A stretch of 64,000 bases of DNA from positions 1 through 64,000 of the forward strand of contig CABYDS010000004.1 of the NCBI GenBank assembly GCA_902517745.1. Direction: 5' to 3'. The position numbers and the translations under genes are program-made. Position 1 is the first letter of the stretch. Each line of letters begins with the position of its first letter. This DNA comes from an uncultured Pelagibacteraceae bacterium. GTDB taxonomy: Bacteria; Pseudomonadota; Alphaproteobacteria; Pelagibacterales; Pelagibacteraceae. This document shows positions 44,558 to 54,256 of this stretch, piece by piece. The notes beneath the pieces are model-generated. The model had not been told where the DNA came from. It ran no database searches and saw only the letters and a program-made list of their open reading frames with translations.

Positions 44558-44971
44558 ATGACTTCCAAAAGCTCAGGCTTTACGCTGATTGAGCTTTTGG
44601 TGGTTGTTGCTATTCTTGGTATTATAGCTGCTATCGGAATTGTTAGTTACAATGGATATGTCAGTTCAGCAAAAAAAAGATCTGCTGAAAATGTTATGCA
44701 ACAAATATCTTTGGGGCAAACTGAATATTACTCAGATAACGGAATTTATTATACAAATAGTACTGGCACTTCATGCAATCCAACAAGTACCACATCAAGT
44801 GCAATAGAAACCAATTTATTAGGTGGTACTGATAGTATCACTAGTGAAATGGGTTACGAACTATGTGTCGCAAATGATGCAACAAATTATAAAGTTGTTG
44901 CAAAAGAAAATGGTGGAAATTGTGAAATCACTATGACAGCACTTGGTACTTTTGTAAGAACCAATTGCTAA
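44558..44971 (+). CDS. Second type IV pilin (PilA/PilE-like)
   Basis: A 137-residue pilin numbered from ATG 44558 (MTSKSSG). An upstream TTG at 44543 would add five residues. The mature helix FTLIELLVVVAILGIIAAIG has Glu +5. The C-terminal half contains a PilE-like YYSDNGIYYTNSTG region and four cysteines. It resembles pilA in the N-terminal helix but not in the globular domain. It could be a minor or alternative major pilin. Confidence 0.87.
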   Translation: MTSKSSGFTLIELLVVVAILGIIAAIGIVSYNGYVSSAKKRSAENVMQQISLGQTEYYSDNGIYYTNSTGTSCNPTSTTSSAIETNLLGGTDSITSEMGYELCVANDATNYKVVAKENGGNCEITMTALGTFVRTNC

Positions 44972-44978
44972 ACATCTC

Positions 44979-45224
44979 ATGAACTATCAAGAAATTTTAG
45001 AAAAAGTAAAAGTAGTATTTTCGGGTGGATTACCAAAAAATGTTAAAATTTATTTAACTATAAGTTTAGCCTGGATAATACTGATTGGATATTTAACATG
45101 GTGGAATGGATTAAAAAGTCCAATGTTAGATAAAAGCTTTAGGTGGGACGAATGGTTTTGGTTTGGGATAGTCCCAGCTGTTTCACCTTATATTTTCTAT
45201 TATATTTGGAAGAAAAAAGAGTAA
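44979..45224 (+). CDS. Small two-helix membrane protein, unknown
   Basis: An 81-residue protein with two likely membrane helices (about 25-42 and 60-76) and a basic ending KKKE. It starts seven bases after the second pilin and ends 64 bases before the Amt fusion gene, so it probably belongs to the pilin transcript. I do not recognise the family. The tryptophan-rich middle (WWNGLK, WDEWFWFG) is notable. Confidence 0.65.
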   Translation: MNYQEILEKVKVVFSGGLPKNVKIYLTISLAWIILIGYLTWWNGLKSPMLDKSFRWDEWFWFGIVPAVSPYIFYYIWKKKE

Positions 45225-45288
45225 TAACCTATTTTGAGCATCTATTATCTATGATGTATACTTTTTTATAATAACTTAGAGGAAAAAA

Positions 45289-47439
45289 ATGGAGAGCGTT
45301 GATCTGGAGTCAGTAAAATCATTTGTTGATACCCTTTGGGTTATAGATTGTGCAATTCTTGTTTTCATTATGCAAGCAGGTTTTATGTGTATGGAAACAG
45401 GTCTTTCAAGGCACAAAAATAGCATTAACGTTGCTCTTAAAAATGCTGCTGACTTTGGTCTTGCGGTTGTAATTTTTTGGCTATTTGGTTTTGGATTGAT
45501 GTTTGGAAAAAGTTTTAATGGCTATTTTGGAACTGATTTATTTTTTTTTAAAACAGATCAGGCTGAATATATGACTTACTTTGTCTTTCAAGCAATGTTT
45601 GTTGCAACAGCAGCAACAATTGTGTCAGGCGCAGTTGCTGAAAGAATGAAATTTAATGGTTACTTAATTATAACTATTATAGCAACTGGAATTATATATC
45701 CAATTGTTGGTCATTGGGCATGGTCTTCTAGTTATTTAAATAATATTGATGCAACAAGACAACTGCTTGCTGTTACAGGACAAGTTAAAACAACTGGCTG
45801 GTTAACAGATATAGGATTTGTAGATTTTGCTGGAAGTACAATCGTACATTCGGTTGGTGGTTGGATTGCTTTATCAGCAGTTTTAATTTTAGGTCCAAGA
45901 ATTGGAAAATATTCAGATGCAAATAAAGGAAAGTTCACTGGCTCAAGTTTCCCTTTAGCAGTTTTAGGAACCCTAATTTTATGGTTTGGGTGGTTTGGTT
46001 TTAATGGTGGAAGTAATGGTGCTATGGATGATGCCGTTCCTTTAATTTTAATAAATACATTTCTTGCTGCTTCTTTTGGATTATTAACTGGTTTAGGAAT
46101 TTCATTTGCATTATTTAAAAAACCAGATCCTTACTATGTAATTCTTGGACCACTTGCAGGGTTAGTTGCAATAACAGCAGGATGTAATTCGATGACATCA
46201 GTGACTTCAATCTTTGTTGGGATTATAGGAGCGGTAGTTGCAATTTTTGTAAATGAATTTTTAAATAAATTTGAAATAGATGATGTTGTTGGAGCAGTAC
46301 CTGTTCATTTGGCAGCAGGGGTTTGGGGTACTATTGCAGTTGGATTATTTAGCGATCTTGAAATTTTAGGAACAGGACTATCCAGACTAGAACAAATTAA
46401 AGTACAATTTATTGGAATTGTTTCAATTGGTGTATTCTCATTTTTTGGGTCATATATTTTATTAAAAATTTTGAATTATATTTATCCATTAAGAGTAAGC
46501 CCGTTACATGAAGAGTTAGGGCTTAATATTGCAGAACACAATGCAACGTCTGTAGAACATGATTTAATTACAATTTTAGAAAAACAATCTGAGTCAGGCG
46601 ATTTAACTATAAGAGGACCTCAAGATCCATTTACAGCTGGAGGTGTGATCGGTCTTTATTACAATAGATTGATGAGCAAACTAGAAAATAGTGAAGCTGA
46701 AAAGAAAGTATGGAGAGATAGAATATCAAATGAAGTAAAACTCGCAGTTAAAGTTCAAGAAAACTTTTTACCAAAAAGAAATTTAGAAAATTACCCTGTG
46801 CATGGAATTAATATTGCTGCTAGAGAAGTTTCTGGAGATTTCTTCAGCTTTTATCCTCATAATGATAGTGTTTACTTTATTATTGCAGATGTTGCGGGTA
46901 AAGGAATTCATGCCGGAATGGTAATGGCAAAAGCATCAACTTTATTTGAAATTATGTCCAGAGATCAAGTAGATCCAGATGAAATCATGTTTCATATGAA
47001 TAATGATCTGTTTTTAACTAAAACAGGAGGAATGTTTGTTACCAGTATATTAGGAGAATATAATATAAGGACTGATGAATTAAGATGGGTAAATGGAGGT
47101 CATCAACCAGCATTAATTAGATCATCATCTGGAAAATATGAACAATTTGAGAGTAATTCACCGCCTATGGGCGTAATACTTCAAAAGGATAAATCAGTCT
47201 ATAAAACGCACAAAGTTAAGTTAGAAAATAACAGGTTTTATGCGTTCACTGATGGTTTATCTGAAAGTTTAAATAGCTCAGGTGAAGAAATAGGAATAGA
47301 GGGATCATTAAAAATAATAGAGCAAAATTTTAATACAGATTCTAGCAAACAATTATCAGATATATCAAATAGTGTAATTGATACTGCTGGGGACAACAAG
47401 CTAAGTGACGACTTAACCTTAATATCTATAGGCAAATAA
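45289..47439 (+). CDS. amt: Ammonium transporter fused to SpoIIE-type PP2C phosphatase
   Basis: A 716-residue protein. Residues 12-410 form an Amt/Rh channel with about 11 helices and the pore's twin histidines conserved: His187 (DFAGSTIVHSVGGW) and His340 (VPVHLAAGVWG). The GWFGFNGGSNG motif is also present. A helical linker (about 411-480) leads to a PP2C phosphatase (490-716) with aspartates Asp517 (VSGDFF), Asp534 (ADVAGKGI), Asp655 (FTDGLSE) and Asp708. It appears competent in both halves, a candidate ammonium-sensing phosphatase for the STAS protein. The start is supported by AGAGGA at 45278-45283; a TATAAT lies at 45267-45272. Confidence 0.93.
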   Translation: MESVDLESVKSFVDTLWVIDCAILVFIMQAGFMCMETGLSRHKNSINVALKNAADFGLAVVIFWLFGFGLMFGKSFNGYFGTDLFFFKTDQAEYMTYFVFQAMFVATAATIVSGAVAERMKFNGYLIITIIATGIIYPIVGHWAWSSSYLNNIDATRQLLAVTGQVKTTGWLTDIGFVDFAGSTIVHSVGGWIALSAVLILGPRIGKYSDANKGKFTGSSFPLAVLGTLILWFGWFGFNGGSNGAMDDAVPLILINTFLAASFGLLTGLGISFALFKKPDPYYVILGPLAGLVAITAGCNSMTSVTSIFVGIIGAVVAIFVNEFLNKFEIDDVVGAVPVHLAAGVWGTIAVGLFSDLEILGTGLSRLEQIKVQFIGIVSIGVFSFFGSYILLKILNYIYPLRVSPLHEELGLNIAEHNATSVEHDLITILEKQSESGDLTIRGPQDPFTAGGVIGLYYNRLMSKLENSEAEKKVWRDRISNEVKLAVKVQENFLPKRNLENYPVHGINIAAREVSGDFFSFYPHNDSVYFIIADVAGKGIHAGMVMAKASTLFEIMSRDQVDPDEIMFHMNNDLFLTKTGGMFVTSILGEYNIRTDELRWVNGGHQPALIRSSSGKYEQFESNSPPMGVILQKDKSVYKTHKVKLENNRFYAFTDGLSESLNSSGEEIGIEGSLKIIEQNFNTDSSKQLSDISNSVIDTAGDNKLSDDLTLISIGK

Positions 47440-47511
47440 CAATCTAAGTAAAATAAACCCGCGATCAAATATCATATATAATAAGTATTTCTTAGAAAAT
47501 ATATTTATTAT

Positions 47512-48753
47512 GTGGTTGAAAAAAATCTGAAAATTGGAATTATTGGTGCTGGTATACAAGGTGTTTGTAATGCTTTGTTTCTTCAAAAAAAAGGTTTTCA
47601 AGTAACACTATTTGATAGAGAGGAGCCAGGAAGCGCCGCATCATATGGGAATGCGGGTCATTTTTCTCCCTATGCATCTGTACCTTTAAACAGACCCGAT
47701 GTCATAGCAGACGTTCCTTCAATGTTAATTAGCTCAAGAGGACCTCTTGCTTTAAAATGGAACTATGTACCGAAAATGATACCTTGGTTTGCAAGATTTA
47801 TTTTAAATTGTAGAGAAGAAAAAATGATGCACACAGCCAAGAATATGCATCAAATTTTAGATCAATCATTACCAGCGTTTGACGAATTATTTGATGAAAT
47901 TGATCTCGATGGATTAGTGGAAAATAACGGCATTCTTTATGTTTGGACAGATCAAAATATGAAGAGTAGAGAATTAGAAATTAGAATTAGAGATCAATTG
48001 GGAGTAAAACAACAGTTAGTTAATAAAAAAGAAATTCATGATTTAGAACCGAACTTAAAACCATTTTATCATGGGGGTGTTTTTTATGATTACGCAAGAC
48101 ACGCAAGAAATCCAAGAAAAATTTTAATAAAACTATTTGAAAATTTTGTAAATAAAGGCGGAAAATTTTTAAAATTAAATATTCAAGATATAGATTTTGA
48201 TGAAGAAAAACCGGTTCTTAGAACCGAAACGCAAAGATTTATTTTTGATAAACTTGTAGTGGCATGTGGAGCATTCTCAAAAAGACTAACAGATAAATTA
48301 CATGAAAACATTCCTCTAGATACTGAAAGAGGTTATCATGTTCACTTCAAAGATTATGATCATTTAATTTCAAGACCAATTGTTTATGCAAATAGAGGTT
48401 TTGGAATGACACCAATGGAACAGGGTTTACGTGTTGTCGGAACTGTAGAATTTGGAGGTTTAGAAAACTCTCCTTCTAAATCAAGAATAAAAAACCTGAT
48501 ATTAAACGCAAAGGATATGCTAGATGGTTTACCAGAGCATAAAGATGAGTGGCTTGGATTTAGACCTACATTACCAGATTTTCTCCCAGTTTTAGGTCCT
48601 TCAAAAAACTACAAAAATGTTTTCTATTCTTTTGGTCATCATCATTTAGGTTGGACACTTGGTGCAATATCAGGAAAAATCATATCTAAAATGATCTCAG
48701 GTGAGAATACTAACTTAGATTTGCAACCATACAGTTCAATAAGGTTTAGTTAA
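47512..48753 (+). CDS. DadA-like FAD-dependent D-amino acid dehydrogenase
   Basis: A 413-residue FAD oxidoreductase of the DAO family starting at GTG 47512. The dinucleotide motif GIIGAGIQGVCNALFLQKKG is N-terminal, followed by the DadA-typical SYGNAGHFSPYASVPL. The C-terminal GHHHLGWTLGAISGKI motif is also typical. It would oxidise a D-amino acid or related amine to the keto acid. The exact substrate is not determinable. It is followed by a DMT exporter and a 2-hydroxyacid dehydrogenase on the same strand. Confidence 0.85.
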   Translation: MVEKNLKIGIIGAGIQGVCNALFLQKKGFQVTLFDREEPGSAASYGNAGHFSPYASVPLNRPDVIADVPSMLISSRGPLALKWNYVPKMIPWFARFILNCREEKMMHTAKNMHQILDQSLPAFDELFDEIDLDGLVENNGILYVWTDQNMKSRELEIRIRDQLGVKQQLVNKKEIHDLEPNLKPFYHGGVFYDYARHARNPRKILIKLFENFVNKGGKFLKLNIQDIDFDEEKPVLRTETQRFIFDKLVVACGAFSKRLTDKLHENIPLDTERGYHVHFKDYDHLISRPIVYANRGFGMTPMEQGLRVVGTVEFGGLENSPSKSRIKNLILNAKDMLDGLPEHKDEWLGFRPTLPDFLPVLGPSKNYKNVFYSFGHHHLGWTLGAISGKIISKMISGENTNLDLQPYSSIRFS

Positions 48754-48780
48754 AAGTAATCTTTTATAGTACTCTATTTA

Positions 48781-49686
48781 ATGCTTGAAAATAAAAGTAA
48801 TATTATAATTGCATCGATTTTGCTTTTTTTAGCAGCTTTGTTTTGGTCTGGAAATTTTATTGTTGGAAAGATAGCAGGTTTAAATGAAATACCTCCAATT
48901 TCACTAAATATATTAAGATGGTCCCTGGCATTTCTAATTTTACTACCTTTCACTTACAAAGAGATGCTTGAAAAAAAAGAATTAATTTTTAAAAATATTT
49001 ATCTCTTATGTTTTTTAGGCATAACAGCGGTAAGTATTTTTAATTCGGCTCTTTTTTATTCTTTGAAAACCACACAAGTAATTACAGGTGTGCTTATGAT
49101 TTCAACTGTTCCAGTTATGATAATTTTATTTTCTATTATTTTAAAGATAGAAAAAACAAATACCTTTCAAGTTTTGGGAGTTATATTTTCTTTACTAGGC
49201 GTATTATTTATAATTTCTAAAGCAGATTTTGAAGTCTTTAAAAATTTAGCTTTTGAAAAAGGAGATTTATTTGCATTATTTGCGATGATATCCTGGTCAC
49301 TTTATTCTGCTCTTTTAAAGAAAAAAAATTATGGATTATCTCCTATAACTTTACTTCAAGTTGTTATTGGTCTTGGTGTAATATTTCTTATACCAATGTA
49401 TGCAATAGATTATATTTACATTGGAAATCGAATTATAATTAATACAAATTTCATTCTTGTTTTATCATATGTTGTTTTGTTGCCTGGCATCATCTCTTTT
49501 TTTTTCTGGATAAAAGGTGTTGCTTTAATAGGTGCTAATAGGGCAGGAATTTATTTACATTTAATGCCAATTCTTGCAGCAATTCTTGCAATGATAATAT
49601 TTGATGAAGTATTACTATTTTATCATTATATCGGTGGAATATTTATTATTTCAGGGATATTACTTTCAAACAAAAAAAATGCTTAA
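48781..49686 (+). CDS. EamA/DMT-family transporter
   Basis: A 301-residue polytopic protein with ten predicted helices in two EamA repeats. The first begins LFWSGNFIVGKIAG and the second near LFALFAMISWSLYSALL. DMT proteins usually export metabolites such as amino acids. Its stop overlaps the start of the 2-hydroxyacid dehydrogenase by eight bases, suggesting a shared pathway, not identified. Confidence 0.9.
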   Translation: MLENKSNIIIASILLFLAALFWSGNFIVGKIAGLNEIPPISLNILRWSLAFLILLPFTYKEMLEKKELIFKNIYLLCFLGITAVSIFNSALFYSLKTTQVITGVLMISTVPVMIILFSIILKIEKTNTFQVLGVIFSLLGVLFIISKADFEVFKNLAFEKGDLFALFAMISWSLYSALLKKKNYGLSPITLLQVVIGLGVIFLIPMYAIDYIYIGNRIIINTNFILVLSYVVLLPGIISFFFWIKGVALIGANRAGIYLHLMPILAAILAMIIFDEVLLFYHYIGGIFIISGILLSNKKNA

Positions 49687-50629
49687 AGTAGCTATACTCG
49701 ACGATTATCAAAATATCGCAAAAGATTTTATTGATCTTAAAAAATTATCTTCAAAATATGAATTTCAAGTATTTAAAGATCCATTTGAAAATGAGGATGA
49801 TGCAATTGAAAAATTAAAAGAATTTGAAGTTCTTTTTATAATGAGAGAGAGAACAAAAATAACAAAAAAACTTATAGAAAGTTTAAAAAAATTAAAATTA
49901 ATTGCAACTAGTGGAATGAGAAATAAATCGATAAATTTAGAGGCAGCTAAAAAAAATAAAGTTGTGGTCACTGGTACTGAAATAAATAGTAACCCAACAC
50001 CAGAGTTAACTTGGGCATTAATTTTAGGACTTGCTAGAAATTTTAAAACAGAAATAGATAATATGTATCAAGGTTACTGGCAGTCGACAATTGGAGTTGA
50101 GCTTAAAGGTAAGATATTAGGTTTGCTCGGATTGGGTAGGGTAGGTTCCGAAGTTGCTAAAATTGGTAAAGCTTTTGGTATGCAAATTATGGCTTGGAGT
50201 GAAAACTTAAACTTAGATAAATGTAAAGAGCTAGATGTTTTGCCATGCAACAAAGACGATTTAATTCAAAATTCAGACTTTCTATCAATTCATGTTCAAG
50301 GAGGAGATAGATATAGAAATTGTATTACTATTAAAGAATTTGAGAAAATGAAAAAAACATCCTACTTAATAAATACCTCAAGAGGTGAAATAGTTAATGA
50401 AGATGATTTAATTATAGCATTATCAACAAACATTATAGCTGGCGCAGGCATAGATGTTTACGAGAAAGAACCACTCCCCGAAAGTCATAAACTTAGATTC
50501 GTACAGAATGCTCTTTTACTTCCTCATATTGGTTATGTAACCGCCGAAAATTATGAAACTTTCTACACTCAAATGATAGAGAATCTTGATAGTTTTATAT
50601 CTGGTAAACCAAAAAGGGTCATTGAGTAA
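49679..50629 (+). CDS. D-isomer-specific 2-hydroxyacid dehydrogenase
   Basis: A 316-residue protein numbered from ATG 49679 (MLKVAILDDYQ). The open frame extends upstream into the transporter gene, but that extension is unlike the family. The NAD motif GLLGLGRVGSEVAK is present, with catalytic residues in the family pattern: Arg in INTSRGEIV, Glu in GIDVYEKEPLP, His in LPHIGYVTAEN. It reduces a 2-keto acid or oxidises a D-2-hydroxy acid. SerA-like family, but lacking a C-terminal ACT domain. Confidence 0.88.
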   Translation: MLKVAILDDYQNIAKDFIDLKKLSSKYEFQVFKDPFENEDDAIEKLKEFEVLFIMRERTKITKKLIESLKKLKLIATSGMRNKSINLEAAKKNKVVVTGTEINSNPTPELTWALILGLARNFKTEIDNMYQGYWQSTIGVELKGKILGLLGLGRVGSEVAKIGKAFGMQIMAWSENLNLDKCKELDVLPCNKDDLIQNSDFLSIHVQGGDRYRNCITIKEFEKMKKTSYLINTSRGEIVNEDDLIIALSTNIIAGAGIDVYEKEPLPESHKLRFVQNALLLPHIGYVTAENYETFYTQMIENLDSFISGKPKRVIE

Positions 50630-50688
50630 ATTAAATTAAGACAATTTTTACAGATATAAATTTTAATTTTTTGTGTATAATTATTTTG

Positions 50689-53343
50689 ATGAGCAAAGAA
50701 TTTAAAGCTAATCAAAACCAAAAATTAGATAATCAAGAATTAAATGATTGGTTAGACTCTCTTGATGCAGTAGTTGAAAATCATGGTAGAGAGGGCGCCA
50801 AACTAATTTTAGAAAAACTTGAGAAAAGAGCAAAAGATTTAAGAGTACTATATTCACCAGTTCCATATTCACCATACAGAAATACGATATCTCAATATGA
50901 TCAAGGAATTTATCCTGGAGATTTAGCAATTGAGGAAAAAATAACAGCAATTTTAAGATGGAATGCTTTAACCATGGTTATGAAAGCAAATAAAAATTAT
51001 GGTGGACTTGGAGGACATATAGCAAGCTATGCATCTTTTGCTGAAGTATTTGAAACGGGATTTAATCATTTTTTTAAAGGTGGTGATGAAGCAGATTTAA
51101 TTTTTTATCAATCACAGTGTACAACTGGGATATACGCAAGATCCTTTTTAGAGGGAAGATTAACAAAAAATCATCTAGAGCATTATAGACAAGAATTAAA
51201 TGAGCAAGGACTATCATCATATTGCCATCCATATTTAATGAGAGATTACTGGACATTTACCACATCGTCGATGGGAATAGGTTTAGTTAATGCAATTTAC
51301 CAAGCTCGTTTCATGAAATATTTAGAAAATAGAAACTTATTAAAAACAAATAAAAGAGTATGGGGTTTATTTGGAGATGGTGAAATGGATGAACCTGAAA
51401 GTTTGGCTGGATTGTCTATAGCTTCAAGAGAAAAATTAGATAATTTAACATTTATTATAAATTGTAATCTCCAAAGATTAGATGGACCTGTAAGAGGTAA
51501 CGGACAAATAATTCAGGAACTGGAAACAATCTTTAAAGCCAATGGATGGAATGTAATTAAAGTTCTATGGGGATCTGAATGGGATAAAATTTTTCAACAG
51601 GATAAAGATCATTTATTATTAAAACGTTTTGCTAAAACCGTTGATGGAAAATATCAAACATTAGGCGCAAGAGATGGAGAATATAATCTCAAAAACTTTT
51701 TTGCAGAGGATCCAGAAGTTTTAAAATTGGTTTCTTCACTTAGTAAAGATGAAATTGATAAACTTAAAAGGGGAGGTCATGATTTTAAAAAACTTTATGC
51801 TGCCTTTAATGCTGCTGTTAAAACTAAAGGTAAACCTACAGTTATTTTAGCTAAAACAAAAAAAGGTTATGGAATGGGTAAAGCTGGAGAATCAAAAATG
51901 ACTAATCACCAGCAAAAAGAATTAAATCTTGATGCATTGAAAGAGTTTAGAGATCGTTTTCAACTAGATATCCCAGATAATAAATTAGAAAATATGGAGT
52001 TTTACAAACCAGATGAAAATTCAGAGGAAATAAAATATATAAAAAAAAGAAGAGAAGCTTTAGGAGGATCTTTACCTAAAAGAAGCTTTAAAGAAGTTGA
52101 ATTAGTTACTCCAAAAATTGAAAAACATTCAAACTTTTTACTCGAAGAAAGTGATAGAGAATATTCAACAACGACTGGACTAGTGAGATCTTTAGGAAAC
52201 ATAATGAGAGATAAAGAGTTTGGAAAAAGGGTCGTGCCAATAGTTGCTGATGAAGCAAGAACTTTTGGAATGGCTAATTTATTTTCACAAATTGGAATAT
52301 ATTCACCAGAGGGTCAGTTATATGAACCCGAGGATGCGACTTCCATTTTGAAATATCAAGAGTCAAAAACAGGACAATTATTAGAGGAAGGAATTAATGA
52401 AGCTGGTGCTATATCTTCTTGGCTAGCAGCAGCAACCTCTTACAGCAATCATAATTTTCCAATGATGCCTTTTTATATTTTTTACTCAATGTTTGGTTTT
52501 CAAAGAATCGGAGATCTTATTTGGGCGGCAGCTGATCAAATGCCTAGAGGATTTTTAATCGGTGCTACAGCTGGACGAACCACTTTAGCTGGAGAGGGAT
52601 TGCAGCATCAAGATGGACAAAGTCACATAATTGCTTCAACTTTTCCAAATTTAAAGTCTTACGATCCTTGTTTTGCAAGTGAGTTAGCAATTATTTTTGA
52701 TGAAGGAATGAAAAGAATGATGACAGAGTGTAAAGATGAATTTTATTATATTACTGTAAATAACGAAAAATACTCACATCCGAAAATTAATATAAAAAAT
52801 AAAGCTGGGATAATAAAAGGTGGCTACCTTTTCGAAGATCGTTCAAATAAGAAAATAAACATAAATTTATTGGGATCTGGTCCAATTTTTAGAGAATGTA
52901 TTGAAGCTTCTAAAATACTTAAAGATGAATATGGAATTGGTTCAAGATTATACAGCATAACAAGTTATTCAGAATTAGAAAAAAATGCTAAATCAGTTTT
53001 AAGACAAAACACATTGTCTCCTGCAAATAAAAAACAAAACTATTTGCAGCAGCTAATTTCTAATGACGACCCTATAATTGCTACTTCAGATTATGTAAGA
53101 GCATACTCTCAATTAATCTCTAGCCACATTAATAATAAGTTTTTAGCAATGGGGACAGATGGTTTTGGAAGAAGTGATACTCGAAAAAATCTAAGAGACT
53201 TTTTTGAGGTAGATAGCAAACATATAGTCGTCAGTTCTTTGTATACACTTTATGAAGATAAGAAAGTCCCATTACAAACACTAGAAAAAGCGATTAGTAA
53301 ATATAATCTCAATAATAATAAAAATAATCCTTGGGAAATATAG
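50689..53343 (+). CDS. aceE: Pyruvate dehydrogenase E1, homodimeric type
   Basis: An 884-residue ThDP enzyme numbered from ATG 50689 (MSKEFKANQNQ); an upstream TTG at 50671 would add six residues. It has the AceE layout: an N-terminal PP domain with GDGEMDEPESLAG and the later NCNLQRLDGPVRGNGQIIQE, a central Pyr domain near VPIVADEARTFGMANLF, and a C-terminal transketolase-like domain. It decarboxylates pyruvate and passes acetyl to E2. No aceF or lpd gene is adjacent. Many alphaproteobacteria use the split PdhA/PdhB form. Confidence 0.95.
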   Translation: MSKEFKANQNQKLDNQELNDWLDSLDAVVENHGREGAKLILEKLEKRAKDLRVLYSPVPYSPYRNTISQYDQGIYPGDLAIEEKITAILRWNALTMVMKANKNYGGLGGHIASYASFAEVFETGFNHFFKGGDEADLIFYQSQCTTGIYARSFLEGRLTKNHLEHYRQELNEQGLSSYCHPYLMRDYWTFTTSSMGIGLVNAIYQARFMKYLENRNLLKTNKRVWGLFGDGEMDEPESLAGLSIASREKLDNLTFIINCNLQRLDGPVRGNGQIIQELETIFKANGWNVIKVLWGSEWDKIFQQDKDHLLLKRFAKTVDGKYQTLGARDGEYNLKNFFAEDPEVLKLVSSLSKDEIDKLKRGGHDFKKLYAAFNAAVKTKGKPTVILAKTKKGYGMGKAGESKMTNHQQKELNLDALKEFRDRFQLDIPDNKLENMEFYKPDENSEEIKYIKKRREALGGSLPKRSFKEVELVTPKIEKHSNFLLEESDREYSTTTGLVRSLGNIMRDKEFGKRVVPIVADEARTFGMANLFSQIGIYSPEGQLYEPEDATSILKYQESKTGQLLEEGINEAGAISSWLAAATSYSNHNFPMMPFYIFYSMFGFQRIGDLIWAAADQMPRGFLIGATAGRTTLAGEGLQHQDGQSHIIASTFPNLKSYDPCFASELAIIFDEGMKRMMTECKDEFYYITVNNEKYSHPKINIKNKAGIIKGGYLFEDRSNKKININLLGSGPIFRECIEASKILKDEYGIGSRLYSITSYSELEKNAKSVLRQNTLSPANKKQNYLQQLISNDDPIIATSDYVRAYSQLISSHINNKFLAMGTDGFGRSDTRKNLRDFFEVDSKHIVVSSLYTLYEDKKVPLQTLEKAISKYNLNNNKNNPWEI

Positions 53344-53359
53344 TCTCTACCAATTTTTT

Positions 53360-54256
53360 ATGGAATTACCTGTCGTCAATCATAAAGATTATGAAGCTCA
53401 ATTAAATGATGACAATAAATTTCCTATAAAAAAATTTGGAGAATTAGCTAAAGCGTTGATTAAAAATAAAATAGTTAAAAATTTCTATATTCCAGAGCCA
53501 TGCTCAGTAGAAACTTTAAAAGAGGCACATACAGAGGACTATATAAATAAAATAAAAAACAAAACTTTAGATAAAAACGAGATTAGAAAAATTGGTTTTC
53601 CTTTAGTTGACAGCGTAGTTAGAAGGTCTTTTATAGCAACTGGAGGCACAGTGCTTGCTACAAAGCTAGCTTTAAACTACGGTATAGCGTGTAATACTGC
53701 AGGAGGTAGTCATCATGCAACATCTAATGAAGGAGCTGGATTTTGTGTTTTTAATGATGTTGCGGTAGCAGCCAAATATTTAACCTCAAGAGGATTAGCA
53801 AATAAAATTTTAATTATTGATTTAGATGTTCACCAGGGTAATGGAAATTCTGAAATATTTAAAAATGATAATCAAGTCTTTACATTCAGCATGCACTCGA
53901 AAGTTAATTATCCAGCAAAAAAATCAGTAAGTGATCTTGATATTGAATTAGAGGAAAATTTAGAAGATAGAGAATATATTGACATTTTGAAAAATAACCT
54001 AAAATATTTGAATGAAGAGGACTTTGATTTTGTTTTCTATATCGCTGGAGTTGATATTCACTATAATGACAGGTTGGGTAAACTAAAAATTTCTGATAAT
54101 GGTATATTTGAAAGAGATGAATTAGTAATTGATAATTTCTTCTCAAATAAAATTCCTATTTGTGGAGTATTAGGAGGTGGATACAACGAAGATTTTAATA
54201 AACTGGTAGAATTACACTCTAGTTTACATAAAACATGTGCTAAATTTTTATTATGA
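53360..54256 (+). CDS. Histone-deacetylase-family amidohydrolase
   Basis: A 298-residue arginase/deacetylase-fold enzyme. Zinc and catalytic motifs are present: GGSHHATSNEGAGFCVFND (His pair), IIDLDVHQGNGNSEIF (Asp-x-His), and GVDIHYNDRLGKL (second Asp). Bacterial members hydrolyse acetylated polyamines, lysines or acetoin-pathway targets; the substrate here is open. It overlaps msrB by four bases (ATGA). Confidence 0.9.
   Translation: MELPVVNHKDYEAQLNDDNKFPIKKFGELAKALIKNKIVKNFYIPEPCSVETLKEAHTEDYINKIKNKTLDKNEIRKIGFPLVDSVVRRSFIATGGTVLATKLALNYGIACNTAGGSHHATSNEGAGFCVFNDVAVAAKYLTSRGLANKILIIDLDVHQGNGNSEIFKNDNQVFTFSMHSKVNYPAKKSVSDLDIELEENLEDREYIDILKNNLKYLNEEDFDFVFYIAGVDIHYNDRLGKLKISDNGIFERDELVIDNFFSNKIPICGVLGGGYNEDFNKLVELHSSLHKTCAKFLL

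Noticed and set aside
45289..47439. Amt-PP2C fusion as an artefact of a missed stop
   Set aside because: The frame is continuous through a plausible helical linker and both domains keep catalytic or pore residues. Sequencing error cannot be excluded without reads, but nothing indicates one.
18348..47439. Recently acquired island covering adhesins, pili and Amt-PP2C
   Set aside because: Base composition and gene packing look the same as the flanking housekeeping genes, and no integrase, tRNA or flanking repeat was seen.
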